Assembly (NCBI RefSeq): GCF_006716085.1
Contig: NZ_VFON01000002.1
Location: forward strand, 248,001 to 312,000
Direction: 5' to 3'
DNA: 64,000 bases
DNA from: Leucobacter komagatae
Lineage (GTDB): Bacteria > Actinomycetota > Actinomycetes > Actinomycetales > Microbacteriaceae
Shown here in pieces: positions 61,846-64,000 of the stretch (the first letter of the stretch is position 1; every line of letters begins with the position of its first letter). The position numbers were made by a program, and so were the translations under genes. The notes under the pieces were generated by a model. That model did no database searches and was not told where the DNA came from. It was given only the letters and a program-made list of their open reading frames with translations.

Positions 61846-61926
61846 ATCACATACCCATGCAGGTCGCACGCTCACGAGCGCCCGTGCCCAGCAAAAGCCC
61901 GCCTGCGCGCCCGCATGCCCCCAAGA

Positions 61927-61984
61927 CTTTGTCTTCGGATTGACGTAGTTCAGCCACCCCAACTACGTCAATTCGTAGAGCAAG
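61927..61984. repeat. 24-10-24 palindromic element, copy 2
   Basis: The arms at 61927-61950 and 61961-61984 pair imperfectly over 24 bp with a perfect 11-bp core (TTGACGTAGTT/AACTACGTCAA) and a 10-base loop. The left arm matches copy 1 (36503-36526) at 21 of 24 bases and the right arm at 19 of 24. It lies between the convergent rmuC gene and the gene at 62032. Confidence 0.75.
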
Positions 61985-62031
61985 TTGGCGTAGAGAAAGT
62001 TGCTGCAGAGAAAGCTGCGGGGCCCGGAGCG

Positions 62032-62502
62032 CTACCGCGCTGCGTTCTTCAGGGCGAGCTTCGCGGCGCGCTTCTTCGAGTCCTTCGCGCCGAGCAGCAG
62101 GGCGGCCCCGAGGATTCCGAAGGCCGGCCGGTAGTAGCGCCGGTCGAGCTCCTCGAACCGCTTGCCCGGCTCATCAAGCCCGAGCACTTTGAGCGCCGCG
62201 GCGCCCCCAAACGCTGCACGCGCGATGAGCGCGAGACCCGCGACGCGGCGCACCCCGACGATGAGCTTGCCCTCGCCAAGGCCGCCGGCGGCAACAGCCC
62301 CACCCGCGAAGGCGATGCCAGAGACCACCATCGTTGCCTGCGCATCAGGCTGCTGCTTGCCGTTACCGACAACAGCCTCGCCGAGGCGCTTGTGGTTGCG
62401 CTCGGGCCACGACGAGCCCGAGGCCCACACTGCGTGGACCGCTCCTGCCGCGGTCAGCCCAGTCCACGCCACGAGACGTGCCGTTCGTGTAATGAAACCC
62501 AT
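62032..62502 (-). CDS. DUF3995-like membrane protein
   Basis: The 156-residue product has four hydrophobic segments (LVAWTGLTAAGAVHAVWASG, MVVSGIAFAGGAVAAGGL, VAGLALIARAAFGGAAAL, PAFGILGAALLLGA) and a basic tail. The H-x-x-W near the first helix is typical of DUF3995 proteins (recall). GAGGAG lies before the ATG. Confidence 0.65.
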   Translation of the reverse strand: MGFITRTARLVAWTGLTAAGAVHAVWASGSSWPERNHKRLGEAVVGNGKQQPDAQATMVVSGIAFAGGAVAAGGLGEGKLIVGVRRVAGLALIARAAFGGAAALKVLGLDEPGKRFEELDRRYYRPAFGILGAALLLGAKDSKKRAAKLALKNAAR

Positions 62503-62563
62503 GTGGAACTCCTCGCTGTGTGAACTTCAGGTGGTTATCGCTGCGCCGCGGCCACCGCCGGGA

Positions 62564-63547
62564 TTACTCCCAGCGGTTCGGGTCCATATCGCTGATGATG
62601 TGGCGGATGGTGCCCGAGTGTGACCGCATGACGATGCTTTCCGCGCGCACGAACGGCCCGCGGCGCTGCACGCCCTCGACGAACTCGGCGTCGGTGATGC
62701 CGGTTGCGACGAAGTAGCAGTTGTCGCTCGCGACGAGGTCGTTCGCCTCGAGCACGCGGTCGAGATCGTGGCCAGCGTCGATCGCCTTCTGGCGCTCGTC
62801 GTCATCCTTCGGCCACAGCCGGCCCTGGATCACGCCACCGAGTGCCTTCACCGCGCACGCGGTGATGATGCCCTCGGGGGTGCCGCCGATGCCGACGCAG
62901 AGGTCGATGCTCGAGTCCCAGCGGGCAGCGTTCACGCCGCCGGCGACGTCGCCGTCCATGATGAGGCGCGTGCCGGCGCCTGCTTCGCGAATGTCGGTGA
63001 TGAGCTGATCGTGGCGCGGGCGGTCAAGCACTGCGACGCGGATGTCGGAGACGTCGACGCCCTTGACCTTCGCGAGCGCGCGAATGTTCTCGCCGATGGG
63101 CTTGCGAATGTCGACGACGCCGACACCCTCGGGGCCCGCGACGAGCTTGTCCATGTAGAAGACCGCCGACGGGTCGTACATGCTGCCGCGATCAGCCACG
63201 GCGATGACCGAGAGCGCACCGGGGCGGCCCTCAGCGGTCAGGCGGGTGCCATCGATCGGGTCAACTGCGACGTCGCACTCCGCGCCGTGCCCGTTACCGA
63301 CGACCTCGCCGTTGTACAGCCACGGGGCGTCGTCCTTCTCGCCCTCACCGATCACGACGGTGCCGTTCATGTTCACGGTCGCGAGGAATCGACGCATCGC
63401 GTCGACCGCTGCGCCGTCGGCCGCGTTCTTATCACCGCGGCCAATCCACGGGGTGGAGCGCATCGCTGCGGCCTCAGTCGCGCGGACGAGCTCCATCGCG
63501 AGGTTCCGGTCGGGCTGCCATTCGTCGAGCGAAAGAGGATCAGTCAT
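62564..63547 (-). CDS. glpX: Class II fructose-1,6-bisphosphatase
   Basis: The 327-residue product is Glp[74 protein letters not shown] and [20 protein letters not shown]. It removes the 1-phosphate of fructose 1,6-bisphosphate in gluconeogenesis, and is the usual enzyme in actinobacteria. It starts at a leaderless ATG (63547) and is divergent from the aldolase gene. Confidence 0.95.
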   Translation of the reverse strand: MTDPLSLDEWQPDRNLAMELVRATEAAAMRSTPWIGRGDKNAADGAAVDAMRRFLATVNMNGTVVIGEGEKDDAPWLYNGEVVGNGHGAECDVAVDPIDGTRLTAEGRPGALSVIAVADRGSMYDPSAVFYMDKLVAGPEGVGVVDIRKPIGENIRALAKVKGVDVSDIRVAVLDRPRHDQLITDIREAGAGTRLIMDGDVAGGVNAARWDSSIDLCVGIGGTPEGIITACAVKALGGVIQGRLWPKDDDERQKAIDAGHDLDRVLEANDLVASDNCYFVATGITDAEFVEGVQRRGPFVRAESIVMRSHSGTIRHIISDMDPNRWE

Positions 63548-63554
63548 ACACATA

Positions 63555-63560
63555 AGACTA
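63555..63560 (-). promoter_or_regulatory. Leaderless -10 box (TAGTCT) of glpX
   Basis: TAGTCT lies 7 bases before the ATG at 63547 on the minus strand. Confidence 0.55.
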
Positions 63561-63684
63561 CCGCGTAGACTGGAGGTCGCAGTGCGGCCCGGTGGCGATC
63601 CTCGTGACACGGCTTCCGCGCCGCCAAGACTCATCGTGTGTTGCCCTCCCCTGGTAGGCAACCGCCAGAAGCCAAGGAGCACAT

Positions 63685-64000
63685 ATGCCCGTCGCAACTC
63701 CGGAACAGTACGCCGCGATGCTTGATGCCGCAAAGACAGGCGGATTCGCCTTCCCCGCGGTCAACGTCTCGAGCTCGCAGACCATCAACTCGGCTATCCA
63801 GGGTTTCGCGGAGGCGGGCTCCGACGGCATTCTGCAGGTGAGCTTCGGCGGTGCCGACTACCTCGCAGGGCACACGGTGCAGAACCGCGCGGGCGGTGCG
63901 ATCGCATTCGCGAAGTACGCCGAAGAGGTTGCGAAGGCGTACGACGTGACAGTTGCGCTGCACACCGACCACTGCCCGAAGCAGCACCTCGAGAGCTTCG
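63685..64000 (+). CDS. fba: Class II fructose-bisphosphate aldolase (partial, 5' end)
   Basis: The first 105 residues are in the window: [40 protein letters not shown], and [16 protein letters not shown], whose HTDHC carries catalytic and zinc-binding residues of class II aldolases. It cleaves or forms fructose 1,6-bisphosphate. AAGGAG lies 6 bases before the ATG. The pairing with glpX suggests shared control of glycolysis and gluconeogenesis. The gene runs past the window edge. Confidence 0.93.
   Translation, partial: MPVATPEQYAAMLDAAKTGGFAFPAVNVSSSQTINSAIQGFAEAGSDGILQVSFGGADYLAGHTVQNRAGGAIAFAKYAEEVAKAYDVTVALHTDHCPKQHLESF

Overview
The window is GC-rich chromosomal DNA of an actinobacterium, most likely of the family Microbacteriaceae (Leucobacter is my best guess; inference from gene content and style, no search was run). 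The signs are an actinobacterial-type CtaD, a maltokinase-cap-like CG0192-type protein, and many genes with a TAnnnT -10 box placed 6-8 bases before an ATG or GTG with no Shine-Dalgarno (leaderless starts). There is no rRNA, CRISPR array, prophage or insertion sequence. Two tRNA genes are present, Cys and Pro.

Layout. 1-4.4 kb: a TetR regulator that runs in frame into an aspartate dehydrogenase-like domain, a YjbR protein, an AraC regulator divergent from a carboxymuconolactone decarboxylase-like protein, and an LctP-type permease. 4.5-11.5 kb: a vitamin B6 island with tRNA-Cys, GabT, a MocR (GntR/aminotransferase) regulator, a YggS-type PLP homeostasis protein, an alanine racemase-like protein lacking the catalytic-tyrosine loop, a DegT aminotransferase and a pyridoxal kinase. 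The yggS and kinase genes share an identical 16-bp palindrome over their start codons. 11.5-16 kb: a lone CtaD, then a sulfur-type module (MFS transporter and DsrE protein divergent from an ArsR-rhodanese regulator). 16-20 kb: small membrane proteins, a PACE-type efflux protein and a decaying stretch where a cupin gene and a toxin/antitoxin-like pair each carry in-frame stops. 19.8-20.7 kb: an Abi_2/AbiF-like HEPN protein facing a putative small structured RNA. 21-35 kb: CG0192-type protein, TypA, and two adjacent complete peptide/nickel-type ABC operons, all on the minus strand.

35.5-43 kb holds a CPBP protease-like membrane protein, a membrane-anchored protein, an APH-type kinase, a small alarmone synthetase, and Nudix, VOC and YjdM proteins. 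43-53 kb is a catabolic cluster resembling the Pseudomonas acyclic terpene (Atu) and leucine (Liu) pathways: acyl-CoA synthetase and acyl-CoA dehydrogenase on the minus strand, diverging from AtuA, a biotin-dependent acyl-CoA carboxylase (beta and alpha), an enoyl-CoA hydratase and a TetR regulator. 53-64 kb contains an HTH domain fused to an ECF S-component-like membrane protein, FUSC, GNAT, YchF, an exonuclease, a DUF4241-like protein, RmuC, GlpX and the start of fructose-bisphosphate aldolase.

The most interesting signals are the B6 island and its shared operator, the racemase missing its tyrosine loop, the Abi_2 gene with its divergent RNA, two related 24-10-24 palindromes that each sit between convergent genes, and two unusual fusions that pair a DNA-binding domain with a non-regulatory domain.
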